A DNA stretch of 64,000 nt from Chloroflexota bacterium. Lineage in GTDB: Bacteria; Chloroflexota; Chloroflexia; Thermomicrobiales; UBA6265. Numbering within the stretch: position 1 is the stretch's first letter; every line of letters starts with the position of its first letter. The position numbers were made by a program, and so were the translations under genes. This document shows positions 41,434 through 50,060 of this stretch, piece after piece. The notes beneath the pieces were generated by a model. The model saw nothing but the letters and a program-made list of their open reading frames with translations. It was not told the DNA's origin and ran no database searches. The stretch is from positions 95,465-159,464 of the forward strand of contig JAEWEG010000066.1 in the NCBI GenBank assembly GCA_023389575.1, read 5' to 3'.

Positions 41434-42858
41434 CTATGAACTGAGGGAGAGGTGGCGCTGGACAGCCCGCCGGAATTGCTCGCCCCGGTCGAACTCGTTC
41501 CTGAACATGCCAAAACTGGCGCAGGCCGGGCAGAGGGCGATGTAGTCACCGGGAGCGGCGTTGCTGATGGCGGCATCCACAGCCGATGCCATTGAGTCAA
41601 ATGTACCGGAAATCGGCACATAGCGCTCTTCGAGAAGTGACTGAAGTCCCGGCGTGGCGGTCCCGTCGAGCAGGTAGACCGTCACGGCGGTCCGGGACAG
41701 CTCGTCGGCGAAGGGCGTCAGATCGGTTTTCTTGTCCGCCCCGCCAGCAAGCAAGTGCAGATGCCTCGCCCGTGGACCCAACACCCTGACTCCCGCGACC
41801 GCCGCGACCGGCGCCGTTGCGGACGTATCGTTGACGTAGGTCACGCCGGCGCCCGTCCCCACGATCTCAAGCCTGTTCTCCACGCCAGCGAACGTCGTCA
41901 GCCCCTCACGAATCGCCGTCTCCGGTACTCCATAGGCCATCGCGGCGGCGATGGCGGCCAGGGCGTTCGTCGCGCCATGGTGTCCTTCCAGCGAGAGGAT
42001 GTCAGGACGCTCGAACGTCAGCGTCTTCCCATCGAGAGTGCACGCCAGCCGATCGCCGTCCAGCCAAGCTCCATCGCCAGCTCGCTGGCTCAATCCGAAC
42101 GGAACGAGGCGGGCACCGGTTTCTTCCGCTACCCTGGAGGCTTCCGGATCGCCCGCGTTGTAGACCACCAGGTCCGTCGGGCCCATGGAATGCGCCAGGC
42201 CTCGTTTCGTCGCGGCATAGTGCTCGAAGTCGCGGTAACGGTCGAGATGGTCCGGGAAGATATTGGTCAGCACGGCCACGTGCGGTCCCAGGCCGTGGTC
42301 GTTGAGCGACTCGATCTGGAAGCTCGATAGTTCAAGCGCCACCGGCGTTTCGGGAGTCAGCCGGTCAAGTTCCATGAGCGCGGAGAGTCCCATGTTGCCG
42401 GCCAAAAGTGAATCCGAGTTCCAGGCTCGCAGAATCGAGCCGATCAGCGCGGAGACCGTCGTCTTGCCCTTGGTCCCGGTGATGCCGATGATTGGAGCCG
42501 GGCAATCCCGAAAGAAGATGGACATCTCCATCTCAATGTCGACACCCGACTCCCGCGCCGCCAGCAGGTACGGAGAGTCCATCGGCACGCCCGGGTTCCG
42601 GACCACCACGTCGGCCCCGTCACGCGTGAAGTCACCGAGGTCATGCGCGCCGAGGTGATAGGTGATCGGCAACCCATCGAGTTGGGCTATCGATTCGCTC
42701 AGGGCGGTTGCGTCCCGCATGTCGGTGACGGTGACGATCGCGCCGTGACTCGCCAGGTACCGAGCCGCGCCAACTCCCCCACCGAGCACTCCAAGCCCCA
42801 TCACGGTCACGCGCCTGCCAACCCAGTTCGTCGAGCCTGTCACTGCCTTGCCCATCAT
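41434..42858 (-). CDS. murD: UDP-N-acetylmuramoylalanine--D-glutamate ligase
   Basis: Adds D-Glu to UDP-MurNAc-L-Ala. The 474-residue Mur ligase has an N-terminal Rossmann region VTVMGLGVLGGGVGAARYL, PVP-like RNPGVPMDSP, the ATP loop GITGTKGKTTVSALIG, ELSSFQIESL, TNIFPDHLDRY and the C-terminal domain with LLAGGADKKTD and SPACASFGMF-type end (CPACASFGMFRNEF). Three bases separate it from mraY and six from murC-murB, so the genes form a tight operon. Two adjacent ATGs are possible starts. Confidence 0.96.
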   Translation of the reverse strand: MMGKAVTGSTNWVGRRVTVMGLGVLGGGVGAARYLASHGAIVTVTDMRDATALSESIAQLDGLPITYHLGAHDLGDFTRDGADVVVRNPGVPMDSPYLLAARESGVDIEMEMSIFFRDCPAPIIGITGTKGKTTVSALIGSILRAWNSDSLLAGNMGLSALMELDRLTPETPVALELSSFQIESLNDHGLGPHVAVLTNIFPDHLDRYRDFEHYAATKRGLAHSMGPTDLVVYNAGDPEASRVAEETGARLVPFGLSQRAGDGAWLDGDRLACTLDGKTLTFERPDILSLEGHHGATNALAAIAAAMAYGVPETAIREGLTTFAGVENRLEIVGTGAGVTYVNDTSATAPVAAVAGVRVLGPRARHLHLLAGGADKKTDLTPFADELSRTAVTVYLLDGTATPGLQSLLEERYVPISGTFDSMASAVDAAISNAAPGDYIALCPACASFGMFRNEFDRGEQFRRAVQRHLSLSS

Positions 42859-42861
42859 CGT

Positions 42862-43887
42862 CTACAACAGCGCCAGGGCGACGCCAAGCAAGCCGCACAT
42901 CATGCCCGCCAGCGCGAACCGCGTCGTTATCTGTGTCTCGCTCCAGCCCAGCACCTCGAAGTGATGGTGGAGCGGCGTCATCAGGAAGATTCGCTTGCCC
43001 TTGGTGAGCTTGAAGTACGACACCTGGATCATCACCGAGAGCGTCTCGGCAATAAAGACAGCCCCGACGATCGGGAGCAAGAGCCACTGCCCGGTCATGA
43101 ACGCGGCCACGGCAAGCGCCGCCCCGATGGGCAGGGCGCCGGTGTCACCCATGAACACCTGCGCCGGATGGGCGTTGAACCAAAGGAATCCCGCCAGCGA
43201 TCCGACCATCGTGAAGCAGAACGTCACGACACCGAGCTGTCCCTGGCGGTAGGCGATGATGCCGTAGGCGCAAAACGCGATCGCGGCCGTCATGGCGGCC
43301 AGGCCGTCGAGCCCGTCGGTGAGATTCACGGCGTTGGCCATGGATACGATCGCGAACGCCGCCACCGGCACGTACCAGAACTTCATGTCGAACTGGCCGA
43401 AGAACGGCACGTACACCGAGTGCAAGCCCAGACCGAACGGATCCGGCAGGTACAGGATCACCGCCGCCACGATTCCGGCCACCCACAACCAGGCGAACTT
43501 GAAGCGCGCCGTCATGCCGGTCTGCTTGCCGCCGACAAGGTTCATCCGGTCGTCCACGTACCCGAGGAATCCCACGGCGATCAAGACCACGCAGGGCAGC
43601 ACCAACGACAACCGTCCGGTCACATTGAACACCAGCGTCACGAACACCGCCGAACTGGTGATCATGATGCCGCCCATCGTCGGCGTTCCGGTCTTGCCGA
43701 CGTGCTGGGTCAGCTCGTCACGGACCCGCTTGCCGAACCTCCGCTGGCGAAGAAACGTCACCATCGGCCGGCCAATCAGCAGCGTAATCGCGAACGACAG
43801 CGCGGCGAGCGCCAGCGATACGGCCATGTTCTCGTTGGGGTCGTGCGGCATGATCTCCAGCAGCACTGGCGCGGTGAGAAGGTCCAT
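42862..43887 (-). CDS. mraY: Phospho-N-acetylmuramoyl-pentapeptide transferase
   Basis: Polytopic membrane enzyme that makes lipid I by moving phospho-MurNAc-pentapeptide to undecaprenyl phosphate. The 341 residues show ten hydrophobic segments and the family motifs GTPTMGGIMI, FLGYVDDRMNL (catalytic Asp pair region), NAVNLTDGLDGLA and MGDTGALPIGAALA, ending LTPLHHHFE-like FLMTPLHHHFEVLGWSE. Its ATG overlaps the murF stop by one base (TGATG). Confidence 0.97.
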   Translation of the reverse strand: MDLLTAPVLLEIMPHDPNENMAVSLALAALSFAITLLIGRPMVTFLRQRRFGKRVRDELTQHVGKTGTPTMGGIMITSSAVFVTLVFNVTGRLSLVLPCVVLIAVGFLGYVDDRMNLVGGKQTGMTARFKFAWLWVAGIVAAVILYLPDPFGLGLHSVYVPFFGQFDMKFWYVPVAAFAIVSMANAVNLTDGLDGLAAMTAAIAFCAYGIIAYRQGQLGVVTFCFTMVGSLAGFLWFNAHPAQVFMGDTGALPIGAALAVAAFMTGQWLLLPIVGAVFIAETLSVMIQVSYFKLTKGKRIFLMTPLHHHFEVLGWSETQITTRFALAGMMCGLLGVALALL

Positions 43888-45344
43888 CAGGATTCCACCT
43901 GCCTGGAAGCGGGTTTCTTCTCACCCGCGCCAGGACCGATGTCGGAGCGCAGGTCGGCGACCATACTCTCCATTTTCAATCCCCTCGAACCCTTGAGCAG
44001 CACGACGTCTCCCGTTCGCAGTTCCGACCGAAGCAGATCGACGATCGCCTTCTTCGAGTCGTCACCTTCCGGAAACGAGTGGACCTCGATGGAGCGCTCG
44101 ACCGCCTCGGCGCCCAGGCGTGCCTCCTCGGCCATGGTTCTCGCAAGCTCGCCATACGTCACCAGCACGTCCAGCAGCCCGCCAGCGCGCCGGCCCACCA
44201 CGCGGTGCTCGTCCTCCGATACCTGCCCAAGCTCCCGCATGTCGCCCAGCACGGCGATCTTGCGCTTCGGCTGGATATCTTCCAACAGTCCCAGTCCGGC
44301 GAGCATCGATTGGGTGCTGGCGTTGTAGGTGTCGTCGATGATCTCCGAGCCATTCGGACCTGGAGACGACGCGAGCCGGACCTGGATTTGAGGGTCCTGC
44401 AAGCCGACGAGCATGTCCGAGATGTGCACGCCCATCGAGTGGCCGACGGCCAACGCCACCAGGGAAATCTGGAGCCCCGGCACGCCATAGAACGGCACCT
44501 TCACGAAGTACCGCTCGCCATCCACCAGGAGCCAGTACGACGTACCTCGTAGCCCCTCGGTGCGAACACTCTCCGCCCGAATATCGCAGCCTTCGCCTAG
44601 GCCGTAGGTCACCACCCTGGCCCTGGTCTTGAACGCCATGGCCGCCACTCGTGGATCGTCGCCGTTTAGGATCGCGATGCCATCCTCCGGCAGTGCTTCC
44701 ACAAGTTCGGCTTTGGTCTCGGCGATCGCCTCGATCGTCCCCATCCGCTCAAGATGCACATTCTGGACGTTCGTGACGACGCCGATTTGCGGCTGCGCGA
44801 TGCTCGACAGCAGCGTCAGCTCGCCAAAGGCGTACGCTCCCCCCATCTCAAGCACCATGATCTCGGTGTCGTCTGGAGCTTCAAGCAGAGAATACGGAAG
44901 TCCAATCTCGTTGTTGTAGGAACCGGGACTCTTGTAGACGCGATAGGTATTGCTCAGTACGGCGGCGATCGATTCCTTGCTGCTCGTCTTGCCGATGCTG
45001 CCAGTAACACCGATCACGGTCAGGTCGAGCCGATCCCGCCGCCATTTGGCCCATTTCTGCAGGGCCGAGATCGTGTCGTCCACCACGATGAGCGGAGCGG
45101 TTACCTCCGGATGGGCGTCGGCCCACGCGCGGGAGACGAGCGCCGCCGCCGCGCCACGTTCGAACGCGCCGGGAGTGAATTCGTTGCCGTCGTGGATTTC
45201 GCCCTTGACCGCGATATACAGGTCACCCGGTTTCACCACGCGCGAATCGCGCTCGTATCCGGCAAATGCCAGGTCTGGGCGAGGGCTCCCTCGCAGTTCC
45301 CCTTCCGTGCCTGCGAGCACGTCCTTCAGCCTGTACCGCGTCAT
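43887..45344 (-). CDS. murF: UDP-MurNAc-tripeptide--D-alanyl-D-alanine ligase
   Basis: Adds D-Ala-D-Ala to the UDP-MurNAc-tripeptide. The 485-residue ligase has FAGYERDSRVVKPGDLYIAV (the MurE/F-type N-domain), ATP loop VTGSIGKTSSKE, YNNEIGLPYSLL, NVQNVHLERMGT and the C-domain with DDTYNASTQSMLAGLGLL and LGDMRELG. The P-loop Thr/Ser form (GSIGKTS) replaces the usual GSNGKTT. No MurE is encoded nearby, so the diamino-acid step comes from elsewhere. Coupled by an ATGA overlap to rsmH upstream. Confidence 0.95.
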   Translation of the reverse strand: MTRYRLKDVLAGTEGELRGSPRPDLAFAGYERDSRVVKPGDLYIAVKGEIHDGNEFTPGAFERGAAAALVSRAWADAHPEVTAPLIVVDDTISALQKWAKWRRDRLDLTVIGVTGSIGKTSSKESIAAVLSNTYRVYKSPGSYNNEIGLPYSLLEAPDDTEIMVLEMGGAYAFGELTLLSSIAQPQIGVVTNVQNVHLERMGTIEAIAETKAELVEALPEDGIAILNGDDPRVAAMAFKTRARVVTYGLGEGCDIRAESVRTEGLRGTSYWLLVDGERYFVKVPFYGVPGLQISLVALAVGHSMGVHISDMLVGLQDPQIQVRLASSPGPNGSEIIDDTYNASTQSMLAGLGLLEDIQPKRKIAVLGDMRELGQVSEDEHRVVGRRAGGLLDVLVTYGELARTMAEEARLGAEAVERSIEVHSFPEGDDSKKAIVDLLRSELRTGDVVLLKGSRGLKMESMVADLRSDIGPGAGEKKPASRQVES

Positions 45345-46384
45345 GGATTGATTCCTTGTGTTGCCGCCACGTCACCAGCCGCGTCCAGCCGTTCAGCCAC
45401 ACGCATGATCGCGCTCCGGCTCCGTGGGTTGAGGTCGATTTCAGCCTGGTCCGGGCGAACTGGTTTCCCAATCCGCCGAAGTACCGGAACAGTGTCGCAT
45501 GTGCAGATGGGTTGGTCCGGCGGGCATACGCATGTACGAGCCGCGTCCTCGATGAAGCGCTTGACGATCCTGTCTTCAAGCGAGTGGAACGAAATGACCA
45601 CCAACCGACCACCGGGCGCCAGCACGTCGACCGCCTGGCTCAGGGCCTCGGACAGCGCCTCGAGTTCGTGATTCACTTCGATCCGTAGCGCCTGGAACGT
45701 TCTCGTCGCGGGATGGATTGGCGCTCCGCGCCGGCCTCCCACCGCCCGTTCCACCACCTCCATCAGCGCGCCGGTCGTCAGGATCGGCGCCGTCTCTCGC
45801 TCTCGCACGATACGGGCGGCGATCTGGCGAGATTTCCGCTCCTCGCCAAATCGCCAGATGATGTCGGCCAGCTCCCGCTGGTCGGCGTGGTTCACGATAT
45901 CGGCGGCCGTTCGGCCCTGGCTCTGGTCGAACCGCATGTCCAGCGGCGCATCGAACCGGAACGAGAATCCGCGCTCTCCCTCGTCGAACTGGTACGAGGA
46001 AACGCCGAGATCGAACAGGACTCCGTCGACCGATTCCAGCCCGGCCTCCTCCACCACCCGCTTGAGGTTCCGGAAATTGGTTTGAGCCAACGAGAACCGC
46101 CCAGCGTATCGTGGATTCCGCCCGATGGAACTTGCTCTCTCGACAGCGGCGAGATCGGCGTCGATCCCGATCACCCGTCCAACCGGGGGTTCCTGGTCCA
46201 GCAGCATCGACGTATGCCCACCGCCACCAAAGGTGGCGTCCACATACGCGCCGCCAGAGGCGGGATTGAGTGCCCGCACCGCCTCGTGAAGCAGCACGGT
46301 CACATGCCCTGAGGCTGGTGGCCTCGCGGACGTGAAGTCGTCTGGATTGGTGTCGCGCTCGTGACGCGTGGCGGAACTCGTCAT
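45341..46384 (-). CDS. rsmH: 16S rRNA (cytosine1402-N4)-methyltransferase
   Basis: SAM-dependent methylase of C1402 in 16S rRNA. The 347-residue protein has HVTVLLHEAVRALNPASGG, the SAM loop VDATFGGGGHTSMLL, VIGIDADLAAVERA, GVLFDLGVSSYQFDEGERGFS and the C-terminal NPRSRSAIMRVAERL. The N-terminal ~25 residues vary. It follows mraZ by 64 bases and overlaps murF by four; ftsL, usually next, is absent. Confidence 0.97.
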   Translation of the reverse strand: MTSSATRHERDTNPDDFTSARPPASGHVTVLLHEAVRALNPASGGAYVDATFGGGGHTSMLLDQEPPVGRVIGIDADLAAVERASSIGRNPRYAGRFSLAQTNFRNLKRVVEEAGLESVDGVLFDLGVSSYQFDEGERGFSFRFDAPLDMRFDQSQGRTAADIVNHADQRELADIIWRFGEERKSRQIAARIVRERETAPILTTGALMEVVERAVGGRRGAPIHPATRTFQALRIEVNHELEALSEALSQAVDVLAPGGRLVVISFHSLEDRIVKRFIEDAARTCVCPPDQPICTCDTVPVLRRIGKPVRPDQAEIDLNPRSRSAIMRVAERLDAAGDVAATQGINP

Positions 46385-46448
46385 GGAACTTGCTTGTCTG
46401 GGTCGTCCTCACGGTGACACGTCGTCACTGTTCGTTCACTCCCAGATG

Positions 46449-46877
46449 CTACAGCATTCCAGCGAGCCGCGCCGCCAACCCATCAGTCGATGCGTCAATG
46501 GCCGAGGCGGTGGCGTTCCATCGTTCGGGGCTCCAAAGCTCCACCGAGTTGTGGACACCGATCACGATCGTATCGCGTTCGATCGCCGCGAATTCTCGCA
46601 ACGCCGTAGGCAGCAGAATCCGCCCCTGACCGTCTGGAACGGCATCAACCGCATCCGAAAACACCAGCCGCCGAAACTGACGGACATCTGGATCAGCGAT
46701 CGGAAGCTCATTGATCCTGGCCGCCAGCGTCTGCCACGTCGCCATGGGGTACAGCGCGATGCACCGGTCGAACCCGCGTGTCAGCACGAGGCCACCGGCG
46801 AGTTCCTCGCGGAATCGTGCCGGAATCGCCAGCCGTCCTTTCGCGTCCAGATTGTGCCGGTGACTGCCAAGGAACAT
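46449..46877 (-). CDS. mraZ: Transcriptional regulator MraZ
   Basis: DNA-binding double SpoVT/AbrB-fold regulator of the division/cell-wall cluster. The 142 residues begin with MFLGSHRHNLDAKGRLAIPARFR and carry the second repeat FSDAVDAVPDGQGRILLP. It heads the operon, and its own control region holds a series of GTGGGG repeats at ten-base spacing, the recognised MraZ target. Autoregulation of the whole cluster is therefore likely (established for the family, inferred here). Confidence 0.97.
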   Translation of the reverse strand: MFLGSHRHNLDAKGRLAIPARFREELAGGLVLTRGFDRCIALYPMATWQTLAARINELPIADPDVRQFRRLVFSDAVDAVPDGQGRILLPTALREFAAIERDTIVIGVHNSVELWSPERWNATASAIDASTDGLAARLAGML

Positions 46878-46951
46878 CCGCCGCTCACTCCGTCAGGTCC
46901 TGCAACCACACGAAAACTCCGCGCGGCCCGGGGCGAATCAGGGCATGTTTT

Positions 46952-46997
46952 CCACAAATTGCCCCACTTATCCCCACTCCACCCCACACTTATCCAC
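46952..46997 (-). promoter_or_regulatory. MraZ boxes (three perfect, two degenerate repeats)
   Basis: On the minus strand, GTGGGG occurs at 46982-46987, 46972-46977 and 46962-46967, exactly ten bases apart. A degenerate GTGGAT copy at 46992-46997 and another partial copy (GTGG) near 46952-46955 keep the same phase. This is the TGGGN-N5 direct repeat bound by MraZ rings. The boxes start at the expected transcription start and lie in the early transcribed leader. Confidence 0.85.
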
Positions 46998-46998
46998 A

Positions 46999-47028
46999 AT
47001 ATTAGGTTGATGAGTCGGTGTTTGACAA
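46999..47028 (-). promoter_or_regulatory. mraZ operon promoter
   Basis: Read leftward, TTGTCA (-35, 47023-47028) and TAATAT (-10, 46999-47004) with an 18-base spacer. Start of transcription near 46992, about 115 bases before mraZ. A ten-base palindrome TGTACGTACA (47032-47041) abuts the -35 box and might bind another factor. Confidence 0.7.
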
Positions 47029-47118
47029 GTGTGTACGTACATCAATCGTTTAGTGTTCGAATGTAAGTGTCACCGCGCTCCAGGGTTCTTCGTGTAATGC
47101 TCGTGGAAGCGACGAAAG

Positions 47119-47140
47119 AGCCCTGGCGGGCGCCAGGGCT
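47119..47140 (-). terminator. Terminator of the biotin carboxylase gene
   Basis: AGCCCTGGCG (47119-47128) pairs with CGCCAGGGCT (47131-47140); leftward, the stem is followed by CTTTCG. It separates the carboxylase gene from the mraZ promoter region. Confidence 0.75.
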
Positions 47141-47188
47141 CGAGTCGAATCGTCGGATGTGTCTTCTGAAGACGCATGAAATGGCCGC

Positions 47189-48970
47189 TCAGACGCTGGT
47201 AATGGTCGCCACCACTTGCCCGATCGAAACGGTCGCGCCGGCTTCCTCGTTCAGCCCGGAGACCACGCCATCCTTGTGGGCGACGAGGTCGTTTTCCATC
47301 TTCATCGCCTCCACCACGCAGATCACCTGACCCTGCTCCACCTGGTCGCCATTCGCCACCTGCACCCGGATGACCGTGCCCTGGATCGGGCTGACGAGAT
47401 CGTCACCGGCCGCGGTCGCCACCCCGCCACGAGCCGCGCCCGGTCGCTTCGGACGGCCACGCGGCTCGCTCCCGCTTCCGTTCCGGACAGGCGTCATGCC
47501 GTGGATCACCGTGTCGAAGCGGCGGCCGTTCACTTCGACCACCAGTTCCAACGGCGCCGTTACATCGCCATTTGGAGATTGCCCGCCCACATCGGACGCG
47601 GGAATTGGCAGCACCTCCGGGTACTCGGTCAGGAACGTGGTCGACAGGTCGCCGCTGATGAACTGGTCGTGATCCAGCAGGTTGAGGTGGAACGGAATCG
47701 TGGTCGGTACTCCCTCGATCCGGTAATCGGTCAGTGCCCTCACCATGCGCCGCCGGGCCTCCTCCCGGTCCCGCCCCCAGGTGATCACCTTGGCAATCAT
47801 CGAGTCGTATTGCGGCATTACCTCGTCGCCCGCGCCGAGCGCGGCGTCCACCCGAATCCCGAACCCAACCGGCTCGCCGTAGGTTGTCAGCTTCCCGGGG
47901 CCTGGGGCGAAGTCGCGCCCGGCATCTTCCGCGTTCACGCGGCACTCGATCGCCCAGCCACGCGCCGCGACGTCTCCAGTCCCAAACGACAATGATTCGC
48001 CCATCGCGACCCGGATCTGCTCCTTCACGAGGTCGATACCGGTCACCATTTCCGTGACGGTGTGCTCCACCTGGATCCTGGTGTTCATCTCCAGGAAATG
48101 GAACGATCCAGTGGAGTCGAGCAGGTACTCGACGGTCCCGGCGCCGGTGTAGCCGACTTCTTTCGCCAGCGTCACCGTGGCCTCGCCAAGTCGACGACGC
48201 AACTCATCATCCACCGCGACGGAAGGCGATTCCTCAACCAGCTTCTGATGGCGTCGCTGTACCGAGCAGTCGCGCTCGCCCAGCGACACGACATTGCCAT
48301 GCGTGTCGGCGAACACCTGCACCTCGATGTGGCGTGGACGCTCGAGGTAGCGCTCCAGGTACACCTCGGGGTTGGCGAAATATCGAGCCGCCTCGCCGGA
48401 ACTGCCGTTGAACGCCTCTTCGAGGTCAGCCGGGGTCTTCGCGACGCGAAACCCCCTGCCTCCCCCACCGCCAACCGCCTTCACCGCGACTGGGTACCCC
48501 ACGGCTTCGGCAGCCTCCGCGGCGGCCTCGAGCGTGGCCACGGGATCCTCCGTTCCCGGGACGGGATGGATTCCGGCGGCCGTGGCAATCTTGCGCGCCT
48601 CGACCTTGTCCCCCATCGCGGCGATCGCCTCCGGCGACGGACCCACGAAGACCAGACCCGCATCGTTCACCGCTCTGGCAAACCGGGCGTTCTCCGCCAG
48701 GAAACCGTATCCGGGGTGCACCGCGTCGACGTTGGCGGATTTCGCCACGGACACCACCGCTTCGACGTCCAGGTACCGCAGGCCGGTTCCAGCCGGGAGC
48801 CGGTACGCCTCATCCGCGTACCGCACATGCGGCGCGTGTTCCTCGCCATCTCCGTAGACCGCGACGGAAACAATGTCCATTTCCCGGCAGGCGCGCATGA
48901 TCCGCAACGCGATTTCGCCACGATTCGCCACGAGCAGCCGCCTGATCGCTCGATTCCCCGGAGTCGCCAC
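47189..48970 (-). CDS. Biotin carboxylase fused to biotin carboxyl carrier domain (acyl-CoA carboxylase alpha subunit)
   Basis: A 593-residue alpha subunit that carboxylates its own biotin and passes CO2 to a separate carboxyltransferase. The carboxylase has RLLVANRGEIALRIMRA, GYGFLAENARFA, the ATP-grasp glycine loop KAVGGGGGRGFRV, ERDCSVQRRHQKLVEE and FLEMNTRIQVEHTVTE. A ~50-residue basic linker (RGRPKRPGAARGG) leads to the biotinyl domain, with the modified lysine K557 in EAMKMEND. Substrate (acetyl-, propionyl- or other acyl-CoA) is undecided because no carboxyltransferase gene is in the window. GTG start with AAAGG about ten bases upstream. Confidence 0.93.
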   Translation of the reverse strand: MATPGNRAIRRLLVANRGEIALRIMRACREMDIVSVAVYGDGEEHAPHVRYADEAYRLPAGTGLRYLDVEAVVSVAKSANVDAVHPGYGFLAENARFARAVNDAGLVFVGPSPEAIAAMGDKVEARKIATAAGIHPVPGTEDPVATLEAAAEAAEAVGYPVAVKAVGGGGGRGFRVAKTPADLEEAFNGSSGEAARYFANPEVYLERYLERPRHIEVQVFADTHGNVVSLGERDCSVQRRHQKLVEESPSVAVDDELRRRLGEATVTLAKEVGYTGAGTVEYLLDSTGSFHFLEMNTRIQVEHTVTEMVTGIDLVKEQIRVAMGESLSFGTGDVAARGWAIECRVNAEDAGRDFAPGPGKLTTYGEPVGFGIRVDAALGAGDEVMPQYDSMIAKVITWGRDREEARRRMVRALTDYRIEGVPTTIPFHLNLLDHDQFISGDLSTTFLTEYPEVLPIPASDVGGQSPNGDVTAPLELVVEVNGRRFDTVIHGMTPVRNGSGSEPRGRPKRPGAARGGVATAAGDDLVSPIQGTVIRVQVANGDQVEQGQVICVVEAMKMENDLVAHKDGVVSGLNEEAGATVSIGQVVATITSV

Positions 48971-49036
48971 CTGTGATGATCCTTTCCATGCTCGAGATTC
49001 ACATTCCTGCCGAAGCTTAGCCTCAACTCGTACGTT

Positions 49037-49045
49037 TGGTATACA
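49037..49045 (+). promoter_or_regulatory. Promoter candidate for the TPM-glycosyltransferase operon
   Basis: TGGTATACA (49037-49045) is an extended -10 element about 75 bases before the first TPM gene. The site is nearly symmetric, so part of it could also serve the divergent carboxylase gene. No -35 match is evident. Confidence 0.45.
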
Positions 49046-49121
49046 TGCATGAGCAACAGGCCGTGCCCATCGGTCGGCCCCGTGCTGGCTGGAAAGTCAC
49101 ACCGGCAGGAGATCGATTCCA

Positions 49122-50060
49122 TTGCCTGGCAGTTTCCCCCTGAACGATTCACATCAGCGCTGGCGAACCCTGCCAAGGGCGTCAGCATGCTTCCTGATGC
49201 TCGTGCTCATCGCGGTGTGCGTGGGAACGCCCCCCACACCGGCGACTGGACAGGACGTGCCGTTCACCCCGTCGTGGTACATGGTTGTGGACCGCGCCAA
49301 CCTGCTCGACGAGGGCCAGGAGCGCTCGGCGATCGATAACGCCTGGCGACTCAACATGATTGGCACGCCAACCCAGGTGGTGACCGAACTCGCGCAATCC
49401 ACACCAGAGCTGGCCGGCCAGCGAGCGAGCGAACTGCGGCTCGCCAACGCCATCGAGACATCGCCCGGAGCCGACGACGGAATCCTGGTCTACGCCGCGG
49501 TCAATCCCGCCGACAGGTCGATTGTCGAAGTCGCCATCTCAACCGGGGTGAACGCCGTTCCTCGCGGTGGCCTTACCGCGGAGTCGGTCGTGGGCATCCG
49601 GACGGGCATCGTCGCGCCGCAACTGCTCGCCGAGCACCCGGCGCGGGCCGTCGTTTACTCACTTCGCGAAATGCATTACCTCCAGATCTTCGCCCCGCCC
49701 CCCGTGGAGCCACTGGAGGGTTGGCGATCCACGCTGCACTCGATCGTGCCGTTCGCGGGCCCGGTCGTGTCCGCGATGACCGCCGCGTGGCTGTTTGTCC
49801 AGACGCGGGGGATGACGAACCTCCGGACGGCCATCGTCCCTCTCGCGCTTGCATCGATCGTTGCCCTGATCCTCGCCATTACGTCACTGATCGCCCGCGC
49901 GCCGCTGGGCATCCTGAGCGCGCTGCTTCTCGCGGCGGGGGTGATCGGCTTCGCCATCTGGTTGGACCAACCTCGCTCTTCAGCCGGCGGCCGCGTCCTG
50001 ACCGTCACGCCGCGACCGCCCGGCCAAATGCGACCGCTCTCCCGGATGACGCCCCGATGA
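49122..50060 (+). CDS. TPM-domain membrane protein, copy A
   Basis: A 312-residue exported membrane protein. An N-terminal signal segment (about 18-36, ASACFLMLVLIAVCVG) is followed by one TPM (YgcG/Psb32-like) domain, about 50-195, with VVDRANLLDEGQERSAI, TSPGADDGILVYAAV and IVEVAISTGVNAVPRG. Three membrane helices end the chain (about 207-228, 236-260, 264-284), leaving a basic Pro/Arg tail. The start is TTG with AGGAG ten bases upstream. The stop overlaps the following glycosyltransferase start (ATGA). TPM proteins are often tied to membrane-protein quality control; here the fixed pairing with a glycosyltransferase suggests a specific partner role, which is inference. Confidence 0.78.
   Translation: MPGSFPLNDSHQRWRTLPRASACFLMLVLIAVCVGTPPTPATGQDVPFTPSWYMVVDRANLLDEGQERSAIDNAWRLNMIGTPTQVVTELAQSTPELAGQRASELRLANAIETSPGADDGILVYAAVNPADRSIVEVAISTGVNAVPRGGLTAESVVGIRTGIVAPQLLAEHPARAVVYSLREMHYLQIFAPPPVEPLEGWRSTLHSIVPFAGPVVSAMTAAWLFVQTRGMTNLRTAIVPLALASIVALILAITSLIARAPLGILSALLLAAGVIGFAIWLDQPRSSAGGRVLTVTPRPPGQMRPLSRMTPR

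Noticed and set aside
40144..41439. 431-codon plus-strand frame opposite murC-murB
   Set aside because: No recognisable domain; the opposite strand encodes a complete MurC-MurB fusion.
42643..44328. 561-codon plus-strand frame opposite mraY and murF
   Set aside because: Extremely His/Arg/Gln-rich and spans two real genes on the other strand.
49721..50056. N-terminal extension of glycosyltransferase A by 112 residues
   Set aside because: It would overlap the TPM gene in another frame and has shadow-like composition; the ATGA start at 50057 is natural.
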